Source of the DNA: JAPHTQ01 sp050287105 | GTDB taxonomy: Bacteria; Pseudomonadota; Gammaproteobacteria; Thiohalomonadales; Thiohalomonadaceae | Direction: 5' to 3' | Length of the DNA stretch: 48,126 nucleotides | Assembly: GCA_050287105.1 (NCBI GenBank) | Contig: JBNKBG010000009.1 | Location: forward strand, 1-48,126 | Shown here: piece by piece, positions 41,423 to 48,126 of the stretch | Position numbering within the stretch: position 1 is the stretch's first letter | How the letters are laid out: each line of letters begins with the position of its first letter | The notes under the pieces: generated by a model | What the model saw: the letters and a program-made list of their open reading frames with translations, nothing else | Databases searched by the model: none | What the model was told of the DNA's origin: nothing | Position numbers and translations under genes: made by a program

Positions 41423-41866
41423 ATGACCAAATCCGACCGTCTTAAACCAATGCAACGCCTCAACGAATCCAGAGAAAAGGATGCGGCACGGGCACTGGGG
41501 CACAGTGTGCAGTCGCTGCAACAGCAGGAGCAACGCCTGCTCGAATTGCGCCAGTACCGTGACGAGTATGATCGACAGATAGAAGAGCTGGGAAAGAACG
41601 GGGTTCTTGCTTCACGTCTGCAACAGATGCAGCGCTTTTTGCAAAATCTCAGTCTGGCGATTGGCCAACAGGAGATGATTGTGGAGCAGGCGCGGCATGA
41701 GCAGGAGCGCAAGCGTCACTCCTGGCAAAATGCTCACAGCAAGAGCCAGGTGCTGGACAACGTTGCCGAACGTTATCGCCGTGATGAGCAGTACCACGCC
41801 AACAAACGTGAACAGAAAGAGAATGACGAACACGCACTAAACAACAGTCTGCACAAAAAACGCTGA
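41423..41866 (+). CDS. fliJ: Flagellar export protein FliJ
   Basis: A 147-residue coiled-coil protein, rich in Gln, Glu and Arg, that forms the stalk inside the FliI ring and links it to FlhA. The heptads run almost from end to end (QSLQQQEQRLLELRQYRDEY, ASRLQQMQRFLQNLSLAIGQ). ATG 41423 has AAGGTAA upstream; an in-frame stretch from 41375 lies inside fliI. The call rests on size, coiled coil and its place after fliI. Confidence 0.92.
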   Translation: MTKSDRLKPMQRLNESREKDAARALGHSVQSLQQQEQRLLELRQYRDEYDRQIEELGKNGVLASRLQQMQRFLQNLSLAIGQQEMIVEQARHEQERKRHSWQNAHSKSQVLDNVAERYRRDEQYHANKREQKENDEHALNNSLHKKR

Positions 41867-41888
41867 TCTCACGCGCGGCACCAAACTT

Positions 41889-41905
41889 TGGCCCGCATCT
41901 TGCTG
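41889..41905 (+). promoter_or_regulatory. Sigma-54 promoter of fliK
   Basis: TGGCCC-GCATC-TTGCTG, with GG (41890-41891) and GC (41902-41903) ten bases apart, 34 bases before the fliK ATG. Confidence 0.75.
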
Positions 41906-41938
41906 TGACAAGAGAGAGAAGAGAGAAGGAGTCTTCCA

Positions 41939-43129
41939 ATGGTACAAACCAATCCCGCCGCCGCCCTGTTGGGTACAAAGCCGAATGATAACGGGCTGGG
42001 TGGCAGTAACAAAAGTGGCGACGACGGTGCCTTTTCCCGTGAGTTCGAACAGGTCTCGCGTAGCGCTGAACCGCGTCACAGCAAGGATGAAGCCACGGTG
42101 GGGGCATCTTCTAATGTGCAGTCGCCCACTCATACAGCGAAAACCGATGAGCAGGAGTCGTCCGATCAGGCGTCGCTGAGCGAAGCGGTTGAGCCGACAG
42201 AGATTGCCGCCAGCGGCAAGAATTTGCCGCCTGTTGCCACCCTGGAGGATGAAGCGGCACTCCTTGAGAGTGACGAAGCGGCGTTGGCCGATGTTGAGGA
42301 TGATGCACAAGGTATTTTGCAGACACTGGTTCAGCAGGATGCGAAGCAGGTATTCACTACGACCGCAGAGAGTAAAGCTGTTGTCGCGCCTGCAATGACC
42401 ACGAAAGGCGCTGATGCCATCACCGAGCCAAGTGCCGACACGGATGAGGCATTGTCGTTTTCCAGTTTGCGTCTGCACGATCTGACACTGCTCAATCAAT
42501 CCGGTGCAGGAAGTGATGCTGGTGGACAGGCGGCGTTGCGTCAGGGCAAGAGCGATGCGGCGTTGTTTACTCTGGTGAACAGTTCAGGCAGTAATCAGGG
42601 CAACTTCGGTGAGATGCTTAACCTCTCCACCACCAACGGTGCCGCTGCGGCCGCTCCTGGACAACCCTCGGCATCCAGCCTGCCCGCACAGATGACCTTG
42701 GCACTACCGGTGCAACAGGCTGGCTGGGATCAGGCCATGGGTGAACGTGTCGTCTGGATGACACGAAGCAATATCCAGCAGGCGCAGATTCAACTTAATC
42801 CACGCGAACTCGGTCCCATCGAAATCAAGATCTCGATGCAAAATGATCAGACCCATGTCAATTTCGTGGCCCACCACGCCACTACCCGGGAAGCGATCGA
42901 AGCCGCATTGCCCCGACTACGTGAAATGTTGGGTGAGCAGGGGCTTAATCTCGGGCAGGCCGATGTTTCACAACACTCCTTCGGCGACAGCCAGCGACAG
43001 GCGGGAGTCGGTGATGAGGGGCGCCATCTCAATGGCTCACAAGCGGGCCTGGCAGAAAATGAAGCGGAAGGTGAAGTTATCCTGCATGAAAGCAGGGTTC
43101 CCCTTGGGGTTGTGGACTATTTTGCCTGA
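41939..43129 (+). CDS. fliK: Flagellar hook-length control protein FliK
   Basis: An exported ruler that stops hook growth and switches export to filament substrates. 396 residues: a long low-complexity N-terminal half (Ser, Ala, Asp, Glu), then the conserved C-terminal switch domain (about 265-350) with WMTRSNIQQAQIQLNPRELG, PIEIKISMQNDQTHVNFVAH and LPRLREMLGEQGLNLGQADV. AAGGAG lies seven bases before the ATG. In most relatives fliLMNOPQR follow; here fliA does. Confidence 0.94.
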   Translation: MVQTNPAAALLGTKPNDNGLGGSNKSGDDGAFSREFEQVSRSAEPRHSKDEATVGASSNVQSPTHTAKTDEQESSDQASLSEAVEPTEIAASGKNLPPVATLEDEAALLESDEAALADVEDDAQGILQTLVQQDAKQVFTTTAESKAVVAPAMTTKGADAITEPSADTDEALSFSSLRLHDLTLLNQSGAGSDAGGQAALRQGKSDAALFTLVNSSGSNQGNFGEMLNLSTTNGAAAAAPGQPSASSLPAQMTLALPVQQAGWDQAMGERVVWMTRSNIQQAQIQLNPRELGPIEIKISMQNDQTHVNFVAHHATTREAIEAALPRLREMLGEQGLNLGQADVSQHSFGDSQRQAGVGDEGRHLNGSQAGLAENEAEGEVILHESRVPLGVVDYFA

Positions 43130-43136
43130 GTAGGGA

Positions 43137-43179
43137 TATTGCAGGCGCAGGGCACTCCTGCGTCTGTTTGTCTGCAATA
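43137..43179 (+). terminator. Nested hairpins after fliK
   Basis: Inner stem CGCAGG (43146-43151) with CCTGCG (43157-43162), followed by TCTGTTTGT. An outer pairing TATTGCAG (43137-43144) with CTGCAATA (43172-43179) encloses it. It probably separates fliK from fliA. Confidence 0.6.
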
Positions 43180-43256
43180 CCGTGGTTAGCTTGGCGCGTT
43201 TTTTCATCCTCTGTCATACTCATTGTTATCGCCGGTAACAGTGAAACTCACATTCA

Positions 43257-43964
43257 ATGTACACAGCGCAAGGTCTCGCCAGCATGGACGAGGTGGTCAA
43301 TCGTTATGCGCCGTTGGTGAAAAAGATCGCTTACCATCTGATGGGGCGTTTGCCAGCCAGTGTGCAGGTCGATGACCTGATTCAGGCCGGTCTAATTGGT
43401 CTGCTCGATGCGGCAGGACAATACGATCCGCGCCAGGGTGCCAGCTTCGAAACCTACGCCTCCATTCGCATTCGCGGTGCCATGCTGGATGAATTGCGCC
43501 GTAATGACTGGGCACCAAAGTCCGTGCATCGCAAAGGCCGTGAAATCAGTAGGGCGATTCAACGTATTGGTACCGTTGATGGACGTGAACCGAGTGATCG
43601 GGAGATCGCGTCTGAGATGGGTATCAGTCTCACCGAATATCATCAACAACTGCGTGATACCACGGTCTGTCATCTGCTCAGTTACGATGAGATCACCGCC
43701 AGCGAAGAGGGTGGTTTTGAGCAATTCAGTCATAACGGGCCATTACCACAACAGCGGTTGGAAGATGAACAGTTCCGTGAGCAGTTGGTTGCAGCGATTA
43801 CGAAATTGCCCGAACGCGAACAATTGATCATGAGCCTCTATTACGAACAGGATCTCAATCTCAAGGAGATCGGCGCGGTGCTGAGTGTTAGCGAATCGCG
43901 TATCAGTCAGTTACTTAGTCAGGCCCATGCGCGACTGCGCGCACAACTTCTGGAACAGATCTAG
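43257..43964 (+). CDS. fliA: Sigma-28 factor FliA (RpoF)
   Basis: The sigma factor for late flagellar and chemotaxis genes. 235 residues with region 2 (RLPASVQVDDLIQAGLIGLL, then ASFETYASIRIRGAMLDELR and RNDW), region 3 (GREPSDREIASEMGISLTEY) and region 4 (LPEREQLIMSLYYEQDLNLK, then ESRISQLLSQAHARLRAQL). The start MYTAQG matches the family's YTAEG opening; no strong ribosome site is visible. A possible promoter is TTGGCG-N18-CATACT around 43191-43220. In polar flagellates fliA normally follows flhA-flhF-flhG; here it is beside fliK. Its binding pattern is seen before flgM, fliC and fliS. Confidence 0.97.
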   Translation: MYTAQGLASMDEVVNRYAPLVKKIAYHLMGRLPASVQVDDLIQAGLIGLLDAAGQYDPRQGASFETYASIRIRGAMLDELRRNDWAPKSVHRKGREISRAIQRIGTVDGREPSDREIASEMGISLTEYHQQLRDTTVCHLLSYDEITASEEGGFEQFSHNGPLPQQRLEDEQFREQLVAAITKLPEREQLIMSLYYEQDLNLKEIGAVLSVSESRISQLLSQAHARLRAQLLEQI

Positions 43965-44050
43965 CTAGTCGCTAGTCACTCTCTTTGTCAAGTTCACAAA
44001 AAAATTAATCCGGTTCTTTGCTCTGCTTTTGCTGTGTTAGAGTTATTCCT

Positions 44051-44506
44051 ATGACACACACTATCGTTCATTCCGCGCCGCGCAGCCCTCTGTGGCTGTT
44101 CGAGGAGAACTATCGTCTGTTGCAACAACTGTTGCCGGAGATGGAAGCGGGTGCCGATCGTTATCTCCTGGCCTCCGAGGATGGTGTGCAACAGGCGCTG
44201 GAGGTATTGATCCTTGAGCGCTGCGCCTATACCACCATCATTCAATTGCGTAAGCCGTTCTTCATTGACGGAGTGTGGATGCCGGATCTCTCCATGCAAC
44301 TTCACCTCTGTCACGATGCGCGACTGGTTGAGGTGAGTGCCTACCAGGGTTGCCACCGCATTCCGGCCCGTTATCAGGTCAAAGGTGGGTCTCGCTATCA
44401 GCGTGATGAAAAACGCCAGATCAACCAGTTATTGCATGACCTGCTGCGCTACTGTCGTCGTAACGACTATCGCGAGCAGCGCACAATCGACTATTCCCCG
44501 CTCTAG
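44051..44506 (+). CDS. DUF1249 family protein (YqiB-like)
   Basis: A 151-residue protein of the YqiB/DUF1249 type, of unknown function. Recognisable stretches are SPLWLFEENYRLLQQLLPEM, the YTTIIQLRKPF segment, PDLSMQLHLCHDARLVEVSA and the tail RYQRDEKRQINQLLHDLLRY. No signal peptide or membrane helix. I took ATG 44051 (MTHTIVHS) instead of a start at 44018. The ribosome site is weak. In other gammaproteobacteria the gene usually lies near nudF and cpdA, not with flagellar genes, so this spot is a local rearrangement. Confidence 0.85.
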   Translation: MTHTIVHSAPRSPLWLFEENYRLLQQLLPEMEAGADRYLLASEDGVQQALEVLILERCAYTTIIQLRKPFFIDGVWMPDLSMQLHLCHDARLVEVSAYQGCHRIPARYQVKGGSRYQRDEKRQINQLLHDLLRYCRRNDYREQRTIDYSPL

Positions 44507-44533
44507 AACTGCTATTGAAATCCCGGTTAATCC

Positions 44534-44562
44534 TTGACGGACAAGGCTTCCGACCCTATAGT
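44534..44562 (+). promoter_or_regulatory. iscU sigma-70 promoter
   Basis: TTGACG (44534-44539), 17 bp, TATAGT (44557-44562): five of six at each hexamer. The -10 is overlapped by the IscR-type site. Confidence 0.8.
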
Positions 44563-44582
44563 TGACTCAAATAGTCAGGTAT
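44558..44582. promoter_or_regulatory. IscR type 1 binding site
   Basis: ATAGTTGACT-N5-AGTCAGGTAT fits the known type 1 IscR pattern (ATASYYGACT, five mostly A/T bases, AGTCRRSTAT) at all but one position. It lies over the iscU -10 and start region, where [2Fe-2S]-IscR would repress. Confidence 0.8.
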
Positions 44583-44595
44583 AGAGGTGGTGCCC

Positions 44596-44973
44596 GTGGC
44601 CTACAGTGACAAAGTTCTGGATCACTATGAAAACCCAAGAAACGTAGGGACTTTTCCCAATGACGACAACCGGGTCGGAACCGGTATGGTAGGCGCCCCC
44701 GCATGTGGCGACGTAATGCGACTACAGATCAAGGTTGACGATACAGGTGTCATCGAAGATGCCCGTTTCAAGACCTACGGCTGTGGCTCCGCCATCGCCT
44801 CCAGCTCCCTGGTCACCGAGTGGCTCAAGGGTAAGACGCTGGATGAGGCTACCACGATCAAAAATAGTGATATCGCTGCCGAACTGGCATTGCCACCGGT
44901 AAAGGTTCACTGTTCGGTGCTGGCAGAGGATGCGATTCGCGCAGCGATCGAAGACTACCGCAATAAACATTAA
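44596..44973 (+). CDS. iscU: Iron-sulfur cluster scaffold IscU
   Basis: The scaffold on which IscS sulfur and iron form [2Fe-2S] clusters. The 125-residue protein has every key residue at its textbook number: C37 (GAPACGD), D39, C63 (YGCGSA), H105 and C106 (VHC), and the LPPVK motif at 99-103 recognised by HscA. GTG 44596 is chosen: AGAGG lies eight bases upstream and the protein then starts MAYSDKVLDHYENPRNVG as in IscU; GTGs at 44587 and 44590 are in frame. It stands alone, without iscR, iscS, iscA, hscBA or fdx beside it, but keeps an IscR-type operator. A terminator follows. Confidence 0.96.
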   Translation: MAYSDKVLDHYENPRNVGTFPNDDNRVGTGMVGAPACGDVMRLQIKVDDTGVIEDARFKTYGCGSAIASSSLVTEWLKGKTLDEATTIKNSDIAAELALPPVKVHCSVLAEDAIRAAIEDYRNKH

Positions 44974-44995
44974 CGCCACCGCTGCTGCTGACAAC

Positions 44996-45022
44996 AGGCC
45001 GCCTTCGCGGCCTTTTTTCTTT
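44996..45022 (+). terminator. iscU terminator
   Basis: AGGCCGC (44996-45002) pairs with GCGGCCT (45007-45013), loop CTTC, followed by TTTTTCTTTTT. Confidence 0.92.
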
Positions 45023-45104
45023 TTCCGCTTGGTGTAGTATCACTCATATTAAGTGGGTGTATTTTCGGAACGGTCGCCGATCCCCACCAGACGGGTAATA
45101 TATA

Positions 45105-45770
45105 ATGAATCTTCCTCTCCATCTGTTTCCAGACTTCTTTTATTGGGGAGCCAATTTCCTCTATGTACCACTGTTGCTCTGGATACTTTACAGCGCCCCC
45201 TGGTACAAATTGCGTGACAAGGAGAACCTGCACGTTTTTTTGGGTGCTGCCGTGGTCTTGACCCTGTTGTGGAGCGTTAAGGCCGGTATCCGTCCAGGGA
45301 TGAATTTCCACCTGCTTGGCGCAACGTTAGTGATGCTGATGTTCGGTTGGAAGTTCGCCATCCTCACCCTCAGTCTGGTGCTGGTGGGGCAAGGGATATA
45401 TGGCAATATCGAATGGGGTGCCTACTCACTCAATGCCTTGATGATGATCATCGGCCCGGTGCTGTTCAGCTATTTCATCTATCGTATTTCGCAGATCTAT
45501 CTACCCAAACACTTTTTCGTCTACACCCTGTTTAACGGTTTCTTTTGCGCCATACTTACCATGCTGCTGTTGGTGATCACCACCTGTATCCTGCTCTATT
45601 GCTGTGGGGGGTATGACTGGGATGATATCTATTATCGCTATCTGCCCTTTACCCCGATGATGCTCTTTGCCGAGGGATTTTTTACCGGCATGCTGACCTC
45701 CAGCCTGGTGCTATTCCGTCCGGAGTGGATTGGTTCCTTCGATGACCGTCGATATCTCAGTGGGAAATAG
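45105..45770 (+). CDS. CbiM-like integral membrane protein (COG3235 type)
   Basis: A 221-residue protein with about six membrane segments (for example FLYVPLLLWILYSAP, LHVFLGAAVVLTLLWSV, FAILTLSLVLVGQGIYG, NALMMIIGPVLFSYFIY, FFCAILTMLLLVITTCILLY). The GMNFHLLGATLVMLMFGWKF segment, with its early His, resembles CbiM-family permeases that take part in cobalt or nickel uptake. No ATPase or T component is adjacent, so the substrate is unknown and the family call is by eye. The next gene starts four bases after its stop. Confidence 0.75.
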   Translation: MNLPLHLFPDFFYWGANFLYVPLLLWILYSAPWYKLRDKENLHVFLGAAVVLTLLWSVKAGIRPGMNFHLLGATLVMLMFGWKFAILTLSLVLVGQGIYGNIEWGAYSLNALMMIIGPVLFSYFIYRISQIYLPKHFFVYTLFNGFFCAILTMLLLVITTCILLYCCGGYDWDDIYYRYLPFTPMMLFAEGFFTGMLTSSLVLFRPEWIGSFDDRRYLSGK

Positions 45771-45774
45771 AACA

Positions 45775-46635
45775 ATGCCAAAAGAAAGGGATTTCCAACT
45801 AAGGGGTCTACGACTCTCCACACTCGAATGGGCGGGCGGGGAGTATCCGGTGATCGCTATTCACGGCTGGCTCGATAACGCCGCCTCCTTTCTACCGATG
45901 GCGCCACTGCTAAAAAATGCTCATCTGCTGGCGCTGGACCTGATTGGGCATGGACATTCGGATCATCTATCTGAATCTGCCGACTACCATCTCTCGGACG
46001 GTTGCCGCTGGATCGTCGCCCTGGCCGATGCCATGGGCTGGGAGCGTTTCGCCCTGATCGGTCACTCCATGGGGGCTTCTGTTGTCAGTATTACCGCAGC
46101 CGCAATACCTGAGCGGGTCGCTGGAGTGGTTATGATTGATGGCATTGGCCCGTTGGCAGTCAGGCCGGAACAGGAGGTGAAACGCCTGCGCATCCTGTTT
46201 AGTGAAGCGAATAAAACAAAAGCGCCGCGTCCCTGGCCCGATCTGGAGAGTGCGGTGAAGATTCGCCAACGCCTGGGCCGTTTTGCCATTTCTGCCGAAG
46301 CGGCGACATTGATCGCTCGCCGCGGTATGCACAAAGGCATAGATGGCTACCTTTGGTCACATGATCCACGCCTGGAAGCTGCCGGTACCCATTACTACAG
46401 CGAGGAGCAGGCCGAGGCCATCCTGCGTAACATCGAAACGCCGTCACTCCTGATCAGCGCCGACGATGGTGCGTTGCAGGGCTGGAGTGAACTGGAGGCA
46501 CGCAAGGGCTGTGTCAAACAGCTACGGCACGTGGTGCTGCACGGTGGACACCATCTACACATGGAGCACCCGAACGCGGTGGCGCCCTTGGTTAACGAAT
46601 TCCTGCGAGGACTGGAATGGTCTTTGCCGAGCTGA
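45775..46635 (+). CDS. Alpha/beta hydrolase
   Basis: A 286-residue alpha/beta hydrolase. The oxyanion-side HGWLDNAASF follows the first strands, the nucleophile elbow is GHSMG (Ser about 98), and a late HHLHMEHP supplies the likely catalytic His (about 260). No signal peptide, so probably cytoplasmic. The substrate cannot be told; MhpC- and YbfF-type esterases look similar. ATG 45775 is chosen over an in-frame start at 45730 that overlaps the preceding gene. Its end overlaps a 25-codon membrane ORF by 19 bp and ubiA follows 90 bp later. Confidence 0.88.
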   Translation: MPKERDFQLRGLRLSTLEWAGGEYPVIAIHGWLDNAASFLPMAPLLKNAHLLALDLIGHGHSDHLSESADYHLSDGCRWIVALADAMGWERFALIGHSMGASVVSITAAAIPERVAGVVMIDGIGPLAVRPEQEVKRLRILFSEANKTKAPRPWPDLESAVKIRQRLGRFAISAEAATLIARRGMHKGIDGYLWSHDPRLEAAGTHYYSEEQAEAILRNIETPSLLISADDGALQGWSELEARKGCVKQLRHVVLHGGHHLHMEHPNAVAPLVNEFLRGLEWSLPS

Positions 46636-46694
46636 TTATCCTTGCACTGGTGATTGCCCTCGTAGTCTGGGCGATCCGCCCGCCGAAGCGCTGA
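46617..46694 (+). CDS. Possible 25-residue single-span membrane microprotein
   Basis: An ATG inside the last codons of the hydrolase gene opens a 25-codon frame: MVFAELIILALVIALVVWAI followed by RPPKR and a stop. The first 20 residues are a good transmembrane helix and the tail is basic, so a cytoplasmic C-terminus is expected. AGGA lies five bases before the ATG, a proper ribosome site. It would be translationally coupled to the hydrolase and lie just before ubiA. I know no named family; chance cannot be excluded at this length. Confidence 0.45.
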   Translation: MVFAELIILALVIALVVWAIRPPKR

Positions 46695-46725
46695 TCTATA
46701 TCGCCCATTCGGGTAAACTCTCGCC

Positions 46726-47598
46726 ATGTCTTCGCCACTGCTCAAACAACGCCTCTATGAATACTATCTGCTGACCCGGCTGCATCGGCCCATCGGTATC
46801 TATCTGGTGTTCTGGCCGACCATGTGGGCGCTGTGGATCGCCGCCGAGGGCAGGCCGGATCCGCTGGTGCTGCTGGTGTTTGTCCTCGGCACGGTGTTGA
46901 TGCGCTCCGCGGGCTGCGCGATTAACGACTTTGCCGACCGTGACTTTGACCCGCATGTTAGTCGTACCGAAGAGCGTCCGCTGGCGCGTCGCGCGATCAA
47001 GCCCATCGAGGCGGTAGGCGTGTTTGCCGTACTCTGCCTGATCTCCCTCGGGCTGGTGCTGTTGATGAATAAACTCACTATCCTGCTGGCGATCCCCGGC
47101 GCCTTCCTTGCTGCCAGTTATCCGTTCATGAAACGCGTTACCCATCTGCCGCAGGCCTACCTGGGCGTCGCATTTGGTTGGGCCATCCCGATGGCATTTG
47201 CCGCACAGATGGGCGAGATCCCGATCAACGCCTGGATATTTTTCGTCGCCAACATCTTCTGGGCATTGGCCTACGACACAATGTATGCCATTTGTGACCG
47301 CGAAGATGATTTGAAAATCGGCGTTAAATCAGCAGCGATACTGATGGGTCGTTTCGATCGCTTCGGCATCGGCCTGATGCAACTGCTGACCCTGGCACTG
47401 CTCGCCGTCGGTGGACTCGCGTTCGGTCTTGGTCTGCCGTATCTGATCGGCCTGCTGGTTGCCACCGGCTTTGCCCTCTACGAGCAATACCTGATTCGCG
47501 ATCGCGATCCGCAACTCAGCTTCCGCGCCTTCCTCAACAACCACTACTTCGGCATGGCCGTGTTTCTCGGTATCGCCGCCGACTACCTGCTGCGCTGA
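46726..47598 (+). CDS. ubiA: 4-hydroxybenzoate octaprenyltransferase UbiA
   Basis: Attaches the polyprenyl tail to 4-hydroxybenzoate, the first membrane step of ubiquinone synthesis. The 290-residue polytopic protein has both prenyl-diphosphate/Mg motifs: NDFADRDFD (NDxxDxxxD, residues 67-75) and YDTMYAICDREDD (about 185). Typical stretches include RLHRPIGIYLVFWPTMWALW and LGVAFGWAIPMAFAA. No chorismate lyase gene (ubiC) is adjacent. The ribosome site is weak. Its TGA shares one base with the bioA ATG (TGATG). Confidence 0.97.
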   Translation: MSSPLLKQRLYEYYLLTRLHRPIGIYLVFWPTMWALWIAAEGRPDPLVLLVFVLGTVLMRSAGCAINDFADRDFDPHVSRTEERPLARRAIKPIEAVGVFAVLCLISLGLVLLMNKLTILLAIPGAFLAASYPFMKRVTHLPQAYLGVAFGWAIPMAFAAQMGEIPINAWIFFVANIFWALAYDTMYAICDREDDLKIGVKSAAILMGRFDRFGIGLMQLLTLALLAVGGLAFGLGLPYLIGLLVATGFALYEQYLIRDRDPQLSFRAFLNNHYFGMAVFLGIAADYLLR

Positions 47599-48126
47599 TG
47601 AATAATCGCGACTGGATGCAGCGTGATCTGTCGGTGCTGTGGCATCCCTGCACCCAGATGAAGGATCATGAGTCGCTGCCGCTGGTGCCGATCAAACGCG
47701 GCGAAGGGGTGTGGCTGGAAGACTTCGACGGCAACCGTTACCTCGACGCCATCAGCTCCTGGTGGGTCAATCTTTTCGGTCATGCCAATCCACGTATCAA
47801 TGCCGCACTCAAGGATCAGATCGATCAGCTGGAGCATGTGATCCTCGCCGGTTTCTCACATGCCCCCGCAGTGGAACTGGCAGAACGGCTGGTGAAGATC
47901 ACGCCAGCAGGATTGAATCACTGTTTCTATACCGACAACGGCTCCGCCGCGGTGGAAGTGGCGCTAAAGATGAGCTTCCACTACTGGCGCAACAAGGGCC
48001 AGACGAAAAAGACCCGTTTCATTACCCTCTCCAACAGCTACCACGGCGAAACCCTCGGTGCGCTTTCCGTGGGCGATGTGGCGCTCTACAAGGAAACCTA
48101 CGAACCGCTGCTGTTACAGGCGATCA
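47598..48126 (+). CDS. bioA: Adenosylmethionine-8-amino-7-oxononanoate aminotransferase BioA, 5' part
   Basis: A PLP-dependent class III aminotransferase of biotin synthesis that converts KAPA to DAPA with SAM as amino donor. About 176 of some 430 codons are inside the window; the lysine-binding half is beyond the edge. The opening LWHPCTQMKDHE and the SSWWVNLFGHANPRIN segment are specific to BioA, then GFSHAPAVELAERLV, the PLP-phosphate site DNGSAAVEVALKM and the SYHGETLGALSVGD segment. It overlaps ubiA by one base and is probably cotranscribed. No other bio gene is visible. Confidence 0.9.
   Translation, partial: MNNRDWMQRDLSVLWHPCTQMKDHESLPLVPIKRGEGVWLEDFDGNRYLDAISSWWVNLFGHANPRINAALKDQIDQLEHVILAGFSHAPAVELAERLVKITPAGLNHCFYTDNGSAAVEVALKMSFHYWRNKGQTKKTRFITLSNSYHGETLGALSVGDVALYKETYEPLLLQAI

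Noticed and set aside
1..48126. CRISPR array, insertion sequence, prophage or rRNA operon
   Set aside because: I saw no regularly spaced repeats, transposase or phage-like proteins, and no rRNA-like sequence.

Overview
This 48 kb stretch is chromosomal DNA of a motile gammaproteobacterium. The signs are the FleQ / FleS-FleR / FliA flagellar hierarchy typical of polar flagellates, the order pncC-thpR-recA-recX-alaS-lysC-csrA, full-length gammaproteobacterial tRNAs with encoded CCA, and a canonical IscU. The style resembles Pseudomonas- or Chromatiales-like lineages, but I cannot name a species. I see no phage, transposon, CRISPR array or toxin-antitoxin module.

Layout. (1) 1-8644, housekeeping: a truncated unknown gene on the minus strand, pncC, thpR, a minus-strand WYL-domain regulator divergent from recA, then recX, alaS, lysC, csrA and tRNA-Ser(GCT). 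(2) 8710-9095: tRNA-Arg(ACG), whose last bases and terminator are repeated 180 bp downstream around a cluster of small hairpins. (3) 9096-24711, flagellar block I: cheR and cheV (minus); flgA, flgM, flgN, flgZ; tRNA-Arg(CCT); flgBCDEFGHIJKL. (4) 24743-26752: a minus-strand TPR-sulfotransferase between flgL and fliC. (5) 27068-43964, block II: fliC, flaG, fliD, fliS, fliT, fleQ, fleS, fleR, fliEFGHIJK, then fliA. (6) 44051 to the end: a DUF1249 gene, a solitary iscU with an IscR-type site, a CbiM-like membrane protein, an alpha/beta hydrolase, a possible 25-residue membrane microprotein, ubiA and the 5' part of bioA.

Regulatory wiring can be read from the DNA. Six -24/-12 (sigma-54) promoters lie before flgA, flgB, fliD, fleS, fliE and fliK. 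Three sigma-28 promoters of the form TAAAGTNN-N11-GNCGATAN lie before flgM, fliC and fliS. This fits a cascade in which FleQ with sigma-54 drives fleSR and early genes, FleR with sigma-54 drives hook and basal-body genes, and FliA, held by FlgM until hook completion, drives late genes. FlgZ (c-di-GMP) and CheV/CheR tie the organelle to behaviour. The export gate, the rest of the C ring and the polar-number genes (fliLMNOPQR, flhBA, flhFG) are not in the window, so the flagellar regulon is split and fliA is separated from its usual neighbours.

Points most worth a second look: the WYL regulator beside a recA that has no recognisable LexA box but carries a long dyad across its promoter; the tRNA-Arg tail duplication with four tandem hairpins; the sulfotransferase inside the flagellar locus; interleaved inverted repeats before flgZ; the sigma-54 promoter of fliD built into an inverted repeat; the IscR-type box on a lone iscU; and the putative microprotein upstream of ubiA.
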